Origin: Trichostrongylus colubriformis
Lineage: Eukaryota; Nematoda; Chromadorea; Rhabditida; Trichostrongylidae
Length of the DNA stretch: 64,000 nt
Reading direction: 5' to 3'
Assembly (NCBI GenBank): GCA_963978905.1
Contig: OZ022258.1
Span: 36,951,282 to 37,015,281, forward strand
Shown: in pieces, positions 11,361-22,035 of the stretch
Position numbering within the stretch: position 1 is the first letter of the stretch
How the letters are laid out: the number at the start of each line of letters is the position of its first letter
Made by a program: the position numbers and the translations under genes
The notes under the pieces: model-generated
Database searches by the model: none
Seen by the model: the letters and a program-made list of their open reading frames with translations, nothing else
What the model was told of the DNA's origin: nothing

Positions 11361-12463
11361 ACTCGAACACCCCTTCCTCTCTGACGCCCCTTCCCGTCAC
11401 TGGCCAGGGGTAGGGTGCAGACGGGTAGAGAGGCTGAATCAGCTGGTCGCGAACGTTGTCCTGCCCCCGCTGGCAACTCGCTCGGCTCACTAACTGCAGA
11501 GCAACATGCCGTAGCGCGTGATCGTGATAAGACTCCAGAGCCACGCTTTTTCAAAGCGAGTTTCGTTTCTCAGTTCTCACCTTTTTCCTAATCCCTTGCG
11601 GTGCCTCTAAGGGACTGCATCAATTTAATTTCACCTCTTATTGTCAGGCACGCCATCAAGCAACAATCGTAGGACTACGCCTTGTGAAACTTTTTACAGT
11701 TTGCTTGCAATTCGAGTGAACATAGGATACATACCCCATGCTTATCTGGAGTGGTACGAATGGCATTACTGCACTATCCCAAAATCACAAAGCCCTACGC
11801 ATGAGGTGCGCGAAGCGGAACAGTTGCATGATCACGGAACCACAGTTCTGCAAGGAATAACCGCGACTTGATGTGATTCTTATTTGGCTGCTGCTCTTAC
11901 GCGCTATTCGAGCAGCAATACTGTGATAAGAATGTTTTGCAGTGCATCGTTCGTCTCTTATATTCCTCTTTACCATCGAGTTACTCAAGCAAGCGTCGAC
12001 AACGTGTCTACTATGTGTTTTTGCAAGTGCGAAGTGATGTAGAAGAATGAACAATTTTCGGAACAAATGAACAATTTCCCCCCCCCCTCCTCCTCCAAAC
12101 CTACCTTGAGCTCTGCCCCCTAGCAACGGGATTTGAGACCCAGTGACGAGAGCGAGAAAAGGTGTCATTTTTCGGGTTTTCACCGTTTGGTTTGATTTTC
12201 TTTATTGTCAAACTACAAAACACCTTGACCTTCATAATCGCTTTTTTTCACACTCGTAGTTTTTCACTAGTGGTTGTCTGTGAAACGTTGCCATACGCGC
12301 GAGCCGTAAAAGTGAAACTAGGAATCATGAATATCCTGACAGTTAACCCGTCGCAGCGGTTGCATTGTCAAAGCCCCAGCTCCTTCGTTGAGAGACTTCA
12401 AACGTCTATTTATAACCATCTGCAATGAATGGTATCAAGCTTCGCTTCCTTACTTTTTAACCA
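11361..12463. other. no supported gene
   Basis: Expected place for TM1 of the upstream receptor, not found. A C-rich run is at about 12079-12087. Open frames lack motifs. Confidence 0.4.
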
Positions 12464-12701
12464 GTTGGGCTGGCGCACACTATTGCGCGCATCAAACAGG
12501 GGAGCACACAAAATGAGCATGATCGATATCGTTCGATATGGGGAAAGACGAAATTCGCGAGATTTTGCTTCCCTTTCCCTTTTTTTGCGGTCTCCCTTAG
12601 CGAACTGTTCGTATGATTATACCCAACAATCGATACCGACCAACTCATTTTTGCGTGCTCGCCTGTTTGATGCGCGCAGTAGTGTGCGCCAGCCTAACTT
12701 G
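12464..12701. mobile_element. MITE with about 60-bp terminal inverted repeats
   Basis: Left end (aGTTGGGCTGGCGCACACTA) and right end (inverse of AGTTAGGCTGGCGCACACTA) stay complementary for about 60 bp, through gcgcgcatcaaacaggsgagcac. Centre is short and noncoding. Confidence 0.78.
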
Positions 12702-12723
12702 TAATAGTTAATTACCACCTCAT

Positions 12724-12990
12724 ATGGCACCTCAAAAGAGCCCACCAGTTTTTGGAGGTCCAAATAATCTGACGATTAAAGTAAATGGATCAGGAAGAGC
12801 ATATGTTTATACACTAATCCTTAATCCTTCGGCTGAAGCGGCACTATTTGGAATTTGGATAGTTAAGAGATCGACAGTTTTGGATCCTACTGCATCGATT
12901 GGTAGCAATTTATCTATTTGCTGGGCATCTATTTCCTACATATTAGTAGCAGTTCCATATGCCTGTTATCGATGCTTATCGTTTTTGTGA
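12724..12990 (+). CDS. possible MSP-domain-like exon, partial
   Basis: An 88-codon open frame starting just after the MITE. Residues 5-60 (SPPVFGGPNNLTIKVNGSGR ... STVLDPTASI) resemble the strand pattern of nematode MSP-type domains, where a sticky N-terminal P-x-F segment, an N-S/G-S turn and a G/T-V-L-D-P turn occur in this order. The fold binds or self-assembles in nematode sperm and other cells; function here is unknown. The last third (CWASISYILVAVPYACY) is atypical and may be intron read-through. No flanking exon found. Could be chance. Confidence 0.3.
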   Translation: MAPQKSPPVFGGPNNLTIKVNGSGRAYVYTLILNPSAEAALFGIWIVKRSTVLDPTASIGSNLSICWASISYILVAVPYACYRCLSFL

Positions 12991-13437
12991 ACATGCATCA
13001 CTATGAATTTTACATAGTCTAGCGGTCGACACCCAGTATTGTCGCTATCACCGCATGAAGGAATGAGTAGCTTGCTTTGCTATCACAATGTAGATCGTAA
13101 TTGATCATACATGTAGATCGCAATATCAAAAGACATGCACCATTATTTGGAACGCTAGGCGATTTAGCGGTCGATACATCGGCAGCAGATATCAGAACAT
13201 AAACAAAATATATTCAGCTGATGGTGCTGAGCATCAGACGCATTTGCTATAGCAGTCGTATAGCAATAGCAAGCGGTGTATCAAATTTTATCCCTTTCCC
13301 ATTTCCTAATGGCTCTCATCAGCCCCTGTAAGCCGTTACCGGTTTCGAAAAGTCACCATTAAGGTCCCTATACCCTGTAATGCCGGTGAGTGTGAACATT
13401 CCACTGTTAGCCAGAAGAACAAAGCGAATTTGACGAG
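12991..13437. other. no supported gene
   Basis: Simple AT-rich sequence with short dispersed motifs (tagcggtcga at 13020 and 13163) and no coding signal. Confidence 0.5.
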
Positions 13438-13765
13438 ATTAGCCTTTTGACGCTCTTAATCGAATCTTATCAACCGTTATCAGTATGGATCACTCACCAT
13501 TCATGTGCCCGTCCCAACCCTCAAAGCACCTATGAGTGTCGGCGCTCTAGGATCAACCCGAATGGGGAAACGGTCTGACCACATTAGCGTTTTGACGCTC
13601 GTTATCGAATCTTATCAAACGTTATCAGTTTGGAACACCCACCATTGATGTTCCCGTCCTACCCCCCTAAAATACCGATGAGAGTCGGCGCTCTAGGATC
13701 GACCCGAAAGGCGAAACGGGTCTGGCCACATTAGCTTTTGACGCTCGTTATCAGCCCTTATCAGC
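13438..13765 (+). repeat. about 146-bp tandem repeat, roughly 2.3 units
   Basis: Units start with attagc-ttttgacgctc at 13438, 13583 and 13730. Each contains cgaatcttatca, ccgttatcagt, a cccgtcc block and gtcggcgctctaggatc. Units are about 85 percent alike by eye. Confidence 0.85.
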
Positions 13766-13878
13766 TGCTAACACTTTCGGTCCACCGCCGCTGGGGTCCC
13801 CATACCACCCCCCATATCATATCTGAGATTCAGGGTCCCACCTTTGCTGCGACGCGAGATATGAATTTCCGGTCAAAC

Positions 13879-13922
13879 AGACACACACACACAAACACAC
13901 CCACACACACCAACAGACACAC
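13879..13922 (+). repeat. CA-rich microsatellite
   Basis: Run of acacacac broken by aaacacaccc and gacac. Confidence 0.9.
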
Positions 13923-13948
13923 TTAGCCGATTATATAAAGTAGGACAC

Positions 13949-14343
13949 TATGTTAGCACGTAGTCGTGGGATAACATTGGGATAAGCGCTGACCGTCGAA
14001 ATGAAACTAGAAATCTCTCGGCTACTAGAGGNNNNNNNNNNNNNNNNNNNNNNNNNNNNNNNNNNNNNNNNNNNNNNNNNNNNNNNNNNNNNNNNNNNNN
14101 NNNNNNNNNNNNNNNNNNNNNNNNNNNNNNNNNNNNNNNNNNNNNNNNNNNNNNNNNNNNNNNNNNNNNNNNNNNNNNNNNNNNNNNNNNNNNNNNNNNN
14201 NNNNNNNNNNNNNNNNNNNNNNNNNNNNNNNTTATCAAGTTCGCTTCCTTTTTAATATGTGCTATGTTAGCACGTAGTCGTCAGCGCAACATTGGGATAA
14301 ACGCTAACCGTCGAAATGAATCTAGAAATCTCTCGGCTACTAG
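13949..14343 (+). repeat. direct repeat flanking the assembly gap
   Basis: 13949-14031 and 14263-14343 are copies (tatgttagcacgtagtcg ... tctcggctactag). The gap therefore probably hides more copies of a tandem unit of about 310 bp or a collapsed array. Confidence 0.8.
14032..14231. other. 200-base N gap
   Basis: Exactly 200 N, the usual placeholder for a scaffold gap of unknown size. Confidence 0.99.
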
Positions 14344-14843
14344 TGGGCGCCGCTCGAGTACTCAAGCATTGATTAAATGGTACCGTACAGCGAACTCTTT
14401 TTCTCACAGCTTTTGTGATACCTATTGTGATATTGTGATACCTAGTGACATGATTACAACGAGTGAAGTCTCTTTCAAATTCATGAGCCTCTCATGCATT
14501 AATAGTGACTTCCCTGGATGTCCATGATTGCCGTTTCAACTTCTGACCTAGTAGAAACCTGATAATGCCTAAGTATGGTGAATGACAAACCAGCATGTGT
14601 TGCGCACCCTGATATTACTCCTACAGACCTCCTGATATGGTAGGCACTCCTACAAGTATAAGGTGATACTGTTTAAACGGCTCTAGAGGGAAGCTCATCA
14701 AAAGAGGCTGGACAATACTAGCCAGCGATGATGTAAGGACGGTATTACTACGATCATACAAACACTAAGCACAGTATTGGGTGAGCAATGCCGCAAGGCG
14801 AGGAAAGAGCTCCTGCGACTACACCTCTAACTGTAATCACTAT
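14344..14843. other. no supported gene
   Basis: Possible site of missing 3' exons of the Srv-like gene, but no TM segment was read. Confidence 0.4.
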
Positions 14844-15154
14844 AGGAATCGTACACGAAAAAATGTGTTTTTCTGTTACCCATATATTTATGTTGTATTT
14901 ACCCAATGTAAGCTGCATGCAAAATTTCACGCGAACTGGTGAAGCTGGCTAAGTTACAGCACCACAAATTCTCGGCCGGGTGACGGGACGGGGCTTCCAC
15001 TCGAAGGCCCCGCCCACCCCGCCGAGAATTTGGGAAGCTGTTACTTAGCCAGACTCTCATTTTTTGCGTGAAACTTTGCATGCGGCCCTTATCAGGCAAA
15101 TATAACATAAGTATATGGGTAGCATTGTAACTCATTCTTCCGTGGATGATTCCT
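14844..15154. mobile_element. MITE, AGGAATCG family, copy B
   Basis: Ends AGGAATCGTACACG and inverse of AGGAATCATCCACGG, same subterminal atatttatgttgtattt and tctcggccgggtg blocks as copy A. Flanks CTAT and TATA. It ends 15 bp before the stop codon of the minus-strand Srv-like exon, so it lies directly downstream of that frame. Confidence 0.8.
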
Positions 15155-15169
15155 TATAGGTTACTTCTT

Positions 15170-15683
15170 CTATAAAAGATAAATGGATTCGATGAAACAT
15201 TCTGTGCTAACGACATCGTTTTTAATTCGTTTTTCGAACTGAACGAATCGAAATAGAGATTTTGCGCGAGAAGCTACCCTTTCGATCTTCGCTCCAAAGT
15301 GACAGATATGTATGTATCTCTGCAACGACATCAGCGCTATGCCAATATTTCTGAGAAACACGGTGAAGTAAACACTTCGAAATCCATAGTTGGCTACAAG
15401 CTGGCTATTGCCAATGTAGAACTCAGTCCAAATCTGGGAATAAGGTAGAGAATATACGAAAGTGTAGTTAATCAATGAAACAACGTCTGCTACTCCCTGA
15501 AATAGAGTTCTATTTTCACTTTGCAAACATAGATATCCAGTATGATCTTGCCTGTGAAAGGACTAATACATAGAATAATGTAAGGTTCTTGCGCTTCACT
15601 ACTACAAACAATATAGCGAAGTGTAAAGGCAACGTTACAATAGTAGCTATCATAAATACAGCTTGCGGCCATGGCACATCCAT
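15170..15683 (-). CDS. Srv-like chemoreceptor, N-terminal half (TM1-TM3)
   Basis: Exon 1 (15552-15683) starts at ATG 15683, two bases after TTTCAG, a typical spliced-leader acceptor. It encodes VFMIATIVTLPLHFAILFVV (TM1), VKRKNLTLFYVLVLSQ. Exon 2 (15170-15496, acceptor ctatttcag) continues GVADVVSLINYTFVYSLPY (TM2) and VFLRNIGIALMSLQRYIHIC, the TM3 end with the SLQRY motif in the DRY position. The 55-nt intron 15497-15551 starts with GC (CAG/GCAAGA), a rare GC-AG intron; using it gives the expected LSQG-VAD junction. The frame stops at 15170 after 152 residues, about half the family length. Remaining exons may lie beyond the MITE or in the gap, or the gene is truncated. A chemosensory membrane receptor role follows from the family. 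Confidence 0.62.
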
Positions 15684-15798
15684 ATCTGAAATTAAGAATC
15701 TACTTTGTACTAAGAAGATAAACGGGCACTACAACTACCACTATCCCAGAAACCGTGAGTTAAAGGAATCGTGCACGGAAAACTGGGATTCTCTGTTA

Positions 15799-16033
15799 GG
15801 CCGCGTTCATACTTTGCGTTGTCTGCGGCAGGGCGTGGCCGCGTATCTTGCGTCTCCACACTGCCTCGTTGCCTGCGTCATCTCTGCACCTCCCCCGTGC
15901 CACTCTCTCTCGCTGCCTGTGAGAGAGAGTGGCACGGGGGAGGTGCAGAGATGACGCAGGCAACGAGGCAGTGTGGAGACGCAAGATACGCGGCCACGCC
16001 CTGCCGCAGACAACGCAAAGTATGACCGCGGCC
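15799..16033. mobile_element. Harbinger-type MITE, almost a full-length hairpin
   Basis: Ends GGCCGCG and CGCGGCC, flanked by TTA on both sides (15796-15798, 16034-16036). Arms of about 113 bp are complementary nearly base for base, with a 9-nt loop at 15912-15920 (gctgcctgt). It shares its ends with the MITE at 6901-7210 and internal blocks (gcctcgttgcctg, cagtgtgg) with the elements at 19221 and 24852. Confidence 0.88.
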
Positions 16034-16045
16034 TTACCCTTGCAT

Positions 16046-17030
16046 TGGGTCATTCCATAAGTAGTGTCGCCATTTTTCGAGAGAATTATTTTCTCATAAA
16101 GTTGCAGGTTTGTGTGACAATTCATATATCATACGAAAGAGATTTTCCTGCTCTACAGAAGGACATGCTTAGTTTTTTGTCCGTCGTAATGGAACCGATC
16201 TTCAGGCTGGCGAAGCCATTGACTTAGTCGACAAAATTTGACCAAACCGGCAATTAATTAAAACACCACTTTCACTTTGAAAAAATTGATGAATCATGTG
16301 TTTCGTACTTAACCCCGACCTCTTCTATAAGGTCCACCAACTGATTCTCGAGAGGTCGCCTCGCGCGTTTCCAACTTTGGTTTTTCCGCCACAGCTTGGT
16401 GTTTTTTGACAATTTCTTCAAACCGCGACAAGAAAATTTTCTCAATCATTTTGTTCGAGGAGTGGTAAATTGTCAAGTAGAGGTCATCGGTAGTGATAGG
16501 TAGGCATAATTCACCAAATTCCTTGAATATCTGTTGAAAAAATAAATTGTGAAATAATATCATCTGGGCCCCTGTGGCATGGTTTTGAAATCCAATCTGA
16601 ATCGCAGCCAAAACAAAATCAGAACCAGTTTTCGATAGAGCAGAGAAAACCCTCACGAATGGACTCTGAAGCAATGCTGAGCAAGGGATTTCAAACGAAA
16701 AATTTCATTTTGGTCAAATGTGAGTGCTTTCGGAAAAAGCAGTTTAGAAAAATAACGACGTGAGTAATCGATCAAACAATTTTTGGATTGTAGAAGAGGA
16801 CGAGGCCAAGTTTTAATCAGTTGCCGGTTTTGTCAATTTTTGTCAATTGGACCTACCCCTTTGCCAGCCTGAAAGTCGGTCTCATCTCAACATATCCAAA
16901 AAATTGTACACACCACACTGTAGAGCAGAAAAACCGCTCCCGAGTGATGTGTAAAATGCCGCACAAACTAGTGAATATATCGGAAAATTTTTCGTTCGAA
17001 TAAAAACGACATTACTTATGGAATGACCCA
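16046..17030. mobile_element. 985-bp TIR element, TGGGTCATTCC ends
   Basis: Ends TGGGTCATTCCATAAGTA and the inverse, flanked by AT on each side, with related subterminal regions of roughly 200 bp (each with agcagg/agagcag and a gaaagtcggtctcat-type block). The centre holds the open frame 16309-16674. Diverged end copies are at 22989-23165 and 44700-44990, so it is a family. TIR and AT/TA flanks suggest a Tc1/mariner-like non-autonomous element, by inference. Confidence 0.7.
16309..16674 (-). CDS. unidentified open frame inside the TIR element
   Basis: A 121-codon minus-strand frame centred between the element's inverted arms. There is a good nematode acceptor (tttttcaacag) at about 16536, so the part from 16535 to 16309 (IFKEFGELCLPITTDDLYLT ... 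KMIEKIFLSRFEEIVKKH) may be an exon. It has an acidic/basic helix-rich character and ends with GGPYRRGRG. No transposase triad is visible. It could be a captured host exon or a remnant of the element's own gene. Not recognised. Confidence 0.3.
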   Translation of the reverse strand: MLQSPFVRVFSALSKTGSDFVLAAIQIGFQNHATGAQMILFHNLFFQQIFKEFGELCLPITTDDLYLTIYHSSNKMIEKIFLSRFEEIVKKHQAVAEKPKLETREATSRESVGGPYRRGRG

Positions 17031-17250
17031 ATATTATTTTGTGTTTACACAATAAAGGCCGCACGCAAAGTTTTATACAAAAAAGTGAGAATCCGGCTGA
17101 GATGCAGTACCTCAAAGTGTGGCCCACGAGACGGACCCCAGAGTTACCAAGGTTGGAGAAGAAGGGTGGTAGTGTTAACATTTGTCGCGGTGAGAGACAA
17201 AGATGGCGCAAGTTTTGTTCAAAGACGGTCCTGATGTAGCTGAGAAGCGT

Positions 17251-18539
17251 CATTTTTCCGCTCTCGTCTTCCACGTGATACTATCTTGCAATCAATCTGC
17301 ATAAAAACGTATATTTTCGCCCGAGTCTTAGTTAAAAACTGGAAGGTTCCTCCCTTATAAAGGCCCAGGCAAAAATAGCTGGCACAGTGTGGTGCATCGC
17401 ACCGCGTTAGCACAGCTGAATATGGCATCCGTTCGAAGCGCTAAACGACATCAGTTCCTCGAACGGATGACATATTCGTGACCAGTTCCAGAATAACCAT
17501 TATGAACTGGGTTTCAACGATAAAAAAGGCTGCATCAAATTGGCGTCAACACCAGAAAGGATGTCATAACAGCGACTCAAATAACCCCTGTGGCTGAATT
17601 TCAACGAAATCATTTATTGACCAACTCGCGGCTCCTGAGTAGTGATAGTTGAATAGTGCTGAGAAATCGAACGGGAAAAATCATTACCCATGATGACGAG
17701 AGATGAAAGCAGTAGAGCTCACTCTGAGGAGCTAAACCTCATCTGGCGGAAGCGGAAGTGGCGGTATTACGCTTGCATGGTATTTGCTAGTCATAGTAGC
17801 AATTATTACTCGGTGAAATGATTGTGTGTATTCATAGTTTCCAAAAAATACATTCAGCGCGACCAACTGAAGAATGCCTCCGCTGGAGCAGTAATGTGCA
17901 CATAATAAGATGAAACAGATGGGTGTACGTTATCGCGCATCGTTGACTTGATTATCGTTGTTTTCCTGCTTGTGCCTGTGCTTATTGAAGTCTGGATGAC
18001 GTGACTAGTAAGCTCGGAGCAGCTTTAGCCTGAGACGGGGCCATTGACCCCGGAATAAGGAACACTCATAAATCAGGCCAAGCAAGACCCACGGTGGCGA
18101 CAGCCCTTGGTCTTCTGAGGCCGTGAACAAGGTGTCAAGCTTCTGGAGTCAAACGCTCATAAGAATTGCTGTGGTGCGAGGTCGATACTTGGTGTCTTGT
18201 ACACGGTGCACAATTCCAAGACGACCACCAGAAGGATACTATCTAACCTGATGGAGTATGTGAACCTCATGCATGGCGCGATCCACATCAAATCCGGCTG
18301 ACGCCAATGGCCTTTTCGTTGTTCCACTTGCACCGAAATCACGTACAGAGAGACCTTCGAAATTAACCGATCAGTCGTGGAAAGCGGGTTCTTCCACAGG
18401 TACCAGTCTGAGTGATACTCCAAAAACTATGGGATAAAAACGAAAAACTAGCTGATATGGATTTTTTTTCATATTTTGCTATGGTTGCAAGTGCGTGATC
18501 TGGTGCCAGCGGAAAAATGTTGTATGCACTGAGAATGTG
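17251..18539. other. no supported gene
   Basis: An 88-codon minus frame (18157-18423) has no motif. The stretch gaacctcatgcatggcgcgatc near 18265 echoes the dispersed repeat at 18545. Confidence 0.4.
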
Positions 18540-18544
18540 AAAGG

Positions 18545-18640
18545 AATCCTCATGCATGACGCATCACGTAACGAGGCCAGCCGAGGCCAACCATCCACTA
18601 GTTGGTCTTTTGAGAGCAGAAGATGCGTACTGGAGGCGTA
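18545..18640 (+). repeat. dispersed repeat family D, copy 1
   Basis: cctcatgcatgacgcatcac ... ttttgagagcagaagatgcg matches, in reverse orientation, 63880-63960 and about 61374-61480. At 18820-19020 two diverged copies of a linked repeat (aaaggaagatacgaccatt) also match the tandem at 63451. Confidence 0.7.
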
Positions 18641-19220
18641 ACATACACAGTGGATCATTTTTCCAAAGATCAGTGGGAAAGTGGCGCCAATTTGTTGAAA
18701 AACTCTCGACTGGCATCCCTCGACGTCACTGCCTTCATTTCAAAGATATGGCAGAGTTCAACCGACCATTCTGAAGCGGCAACCTCGTGGCAACCTCCCG
18801 CACAATAAATTTCATAGGGTTCAGTTTAAAGGAAGATACGACCATTCAAAGTGAAACACAAAGTCCTGGACGGCTTCCTTAGAGACAACTTCTTTCCTTT
18901 TGAAGATGTGGTGTAGTTCGAGAAGTCGTTGGAGAGCAGCAGCCTCGCAGACCCCGCACAACAAATCCGCGCTTATAAGGTTGAGCTTAAAGGAAGTTGC
19001 GACCATTTGAAGTAGACTCCTTCGAAATTTTTCAAAATTTCCTCGACTGGATTTCCTTATAGAAAACTACGCAACAATTAGGGAAACCGTTAGGCTAGTA
19101 AGTTGATCTAAGGATGTCGTCATGAAAACAGCTTACAGTACTTTGAAAAGTTGAGTTTTACTAAAGTCACAGTAAGCAAAAATGCTTAAATTCACCACTG
19201 GAAAGATAGCGCGTCTCACC

Positions 19221-19487
19221 GGGGTGGGGGGGGGGGGAAATACGCCAAGAAATCGCGTCAGCGGCGTCGCACTCGCGGCGCCACCAGTACGACTTGCGAA
19301 TCGATTTTGCTCTTGGGAGCCCGGCAGAGCGTGGCTGCGTCACTTTTGCACTCCACCCATGCCACACTGCCTCCTCCAACCACGCCACCCTGCCTCCTCC
19401 ACCTTTGCTTGCCATTGGCACTCGGCACCCGCCGCGCCGCTCGCCGCGGGCGGGCACGCGATTTTTCGGCGTATTTCCCCCCACCCC
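19221..19487. mobile_element. MITE with 8-bp target duplication GTCTCACC
   Basis: Flanked by GTCTCACC at 19213-19220 and 19488-19495. Inverted ends are ggggtgggggg...gaaatacgcc and inverse. Interior shares ggcagagcgtggctgcgtcac with the element at 24852 and cagtgtgg-type blocks with 15799. 8-bp duplications fit hAT or Merlin-type elements; no transposase is present. Confidence 0.82.
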
Positions 19488-19495
19488 GTCTCACC

Positions 19496-22035
19496 GTGAT
19501 CGCTAAGTCGCTGCCGCGATAGCGATGCAGCGATCGCACTGGCGGACATTACATGGCTCACATGGTTTCTAACTCTTCTATCCTTGTTTTTCAATCCTTT
19601 ATTCCTGCCTCATCATTGCATGACTTTTAAGCCTTCTCGTTTGTCATCAGAGGACGAGCTCATTACCCGTGCTCGACCACGCTTTCGTAACGGAAAATTA
19701 GTATTGAATTTTGCAAAGTTCTTGTTTCTCTTGGACACTTTTGTTTCGTGATAGCCTCAGTTTTTTTTTTGACCGTAGGCTCTTAATTTTCTTGATGAAT
19801 CGCACTAATTGGGTAAAAACCCACAGGAATAGCGAACCTGAAGGAGGACGGAAGGATTGTATGGGGATCCCTTTTGGCGGAAGGGTGAGGGTCGTAATTT
19901 TTTGAAAATTTTTCTCAACGCCAAGCTTGACCTAATACGAAAAACAGGTTCTGAGCTAGTCTGGAGAAAGCGTTGGATAAAAATGAGGGGCGGATCTTGC
20001 TCATGAGGTTAAGCGGTTCTTAGAGATGGCGGTCCCTAACTTAAAAGTTTGTAGCAGGATGCGCTATAGGGTATGACAATGATGATTCCACTGAATATGT
20101 ATTAGAGGGAAGAAAAGGCTTGGCGAGGGGACAGCTAGGAAAGTCTCATGAAGGGTAAGGGAATGAATGGGAATTTTCACAAACTTACGGTTATAGATCG
20201 ATGCAAGTTGGAATCGATTTTGCCAGGACCGGAAGCTGTTTTAGATCAGATCGATGAGATTGTACCGTCTCATGGTAAAGTTGTATAAAATCATAGTATC
20301 AATCCCACTAAGGGACATCCACCTTCAGCAGGTGAGCACAGTTGCAGAATTAAGGTCAGCCGTGTTTTGTTGTGTCGATAAAAGTTGCCTGTTTTTCAAC
20401 AAAGTCGAACCTGAAAGGGCGTAAAGACTGGATTCAGTCGCGGAGATCGAAGCCGCAAGGCATCGATCGACGAAAATGGCTGAAAACGAGCACTGGACTA
20501 CCACAGCACGCATGGTGAAACTCTGCATAGCATGATAAAATATTACTTCTCACAGGTGACGTGCAAGTGTTCCAAAAAGTGCTCAGAGAGGCCAGTTCAC
20601 GAGCGTTGGGTGGCGGGCAATTCAATATGGATAAGACTAAATTAGCATCCTTGTCAGACTAAAACCTTATATTACAGACTGCAACAGTAACTAGTTCCAC
20701 CTTTGCTATAGATCTTAACTGTTTCAGTCTCAATGTAAAATGTCAAAACTTAACCATTTACCTTATATTCATCATAAAACTTTATTGCATATTTTTAGGC
20801 ACATTCCAGGATTACCTTGAATGGGTTAAAGTGCTGAGTTATGAAGTTAGAGGTGCCGGGGAATATATCCGGAAGAAGTCCCCAAAAATGGCAAAAACAA
20901 GGGCTCCTGACATATGGCTTGGACGACATTACTGCGTAAATATTAGCCTTTGAATCAGTTCCCTCTCCGGGATATCACCGTTTCCTCATGTCAACTTCTC
21001 CTTCATTTTGGGTATCTCTTCCTTATCTTATATTATCACACAAATCATAGGACACTTTGTCACATTGTTACCGACGTTACCACCATCATTGGCAACAATC
21101 ACGTCTGGGGTGGGTGAGCCAGGGCTGCTCGGTGGAGTCACGCTTTCTTCTTTGGCTTTGCAGACTCCAGGAAATGACGCCCACCTCGGTAAAGGTAGAG
21201 CCTACTGCCTGTAGGTCGAACTATTTGATCATGGCGGGGACTGTCTTATCTCAGTGATCCTGGAATGTGTCTTCAATCTCACAACTAACTGTCTTTATTC
21301 TTTGGCCATTGTTTTGAACGTAAGTAGACAAGCTATGTAGCCAAGATCTCGAAATCTGTCGTAAATCAATCGTCTTGTAAAAAAAACCACTCACGGGAGT
21401 GCCACCACACTAATTACCGAACACTTGCCACACACCTAAAAATCTTCAGGAGGGGGGGGGGGAGGGAGTAACAATTCTAGACTTTTGCGAAAATATCCAA
21501 AGTAACATGGCTGCCAGGAAAAGAGTGCCAACGCTACTCTTTGCTGTGGTGGGTGAGTTGTAAGGAGTAGGAAATACCTGATATCAATAAATTCAGTTTC
21601 TACTTCCATGAGTATGAACATTGCTCTAGACTAGGGAAGACCTTCCCTCTAACGTCATTTGCCTAGAGCCTAGTGACTAATGGCTGCTGAATACTGAATA
21701 CATTTTTCCCTACCATAAAATTGTGCAATCTTCAAGTACACTTCCACGCACCTGGTCGACGTCTTCTTCATTCACGGTCAGTGGGGAACTTCTTTTTTAC
21801 AAGTACCTGGCTGCTTGAGAGAAATGAAATTCTTACCGGAGCTGTTTTACATGACGCTCAGGTAAAGCAGCTGATGAGTTCGCTAACAGTGCTGGGTGAG
21901 TGCACTATTAGCAAATAATCTCTGTGGCTCACCTAGCTAGCAGTAAATTCACAAATAAATAATTGTTTGACACGGTCGTTAACTGCTTTCTCAAAAACGA
22001 AGAAAGGTGAAAACCTTCCCCTCAACAGCGGACTA
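19496..22035. other. no supported gene
   Basis: Only short unsupported frames. A possible plus-strand exon-like frame (about 21008-21110, hydrophobic, before GTGGGTGAG) has no neighbours. A G-run is at about 21450-21462. Confidence 0.4.

Larger units (their letters stand above)
15764..17250. mobile_element. MITE, AGGAATCG family, copy E, split by two insertions
   Basis: Left end AGGAATCGTGCACGG at 15764 (flank TTAA) runs to ctctgTTA at 15798. A Harbinger MITE follows, then TTAccct at 16034, then another inverted-repeat element (16046-17030), then the family body resumes at 17031 with attatttt...aataaaggccgcacgcaaag and gtgagaatccggctgagatg. The right end is diverged and only approximate (catttttccg near 17250). 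Confidence 0.7.

Noticed and set aside
13438..13765. CRISPR-like array
   Set aside because: Units are long direct tandem repeats without unique spacers, in a nematode genome.
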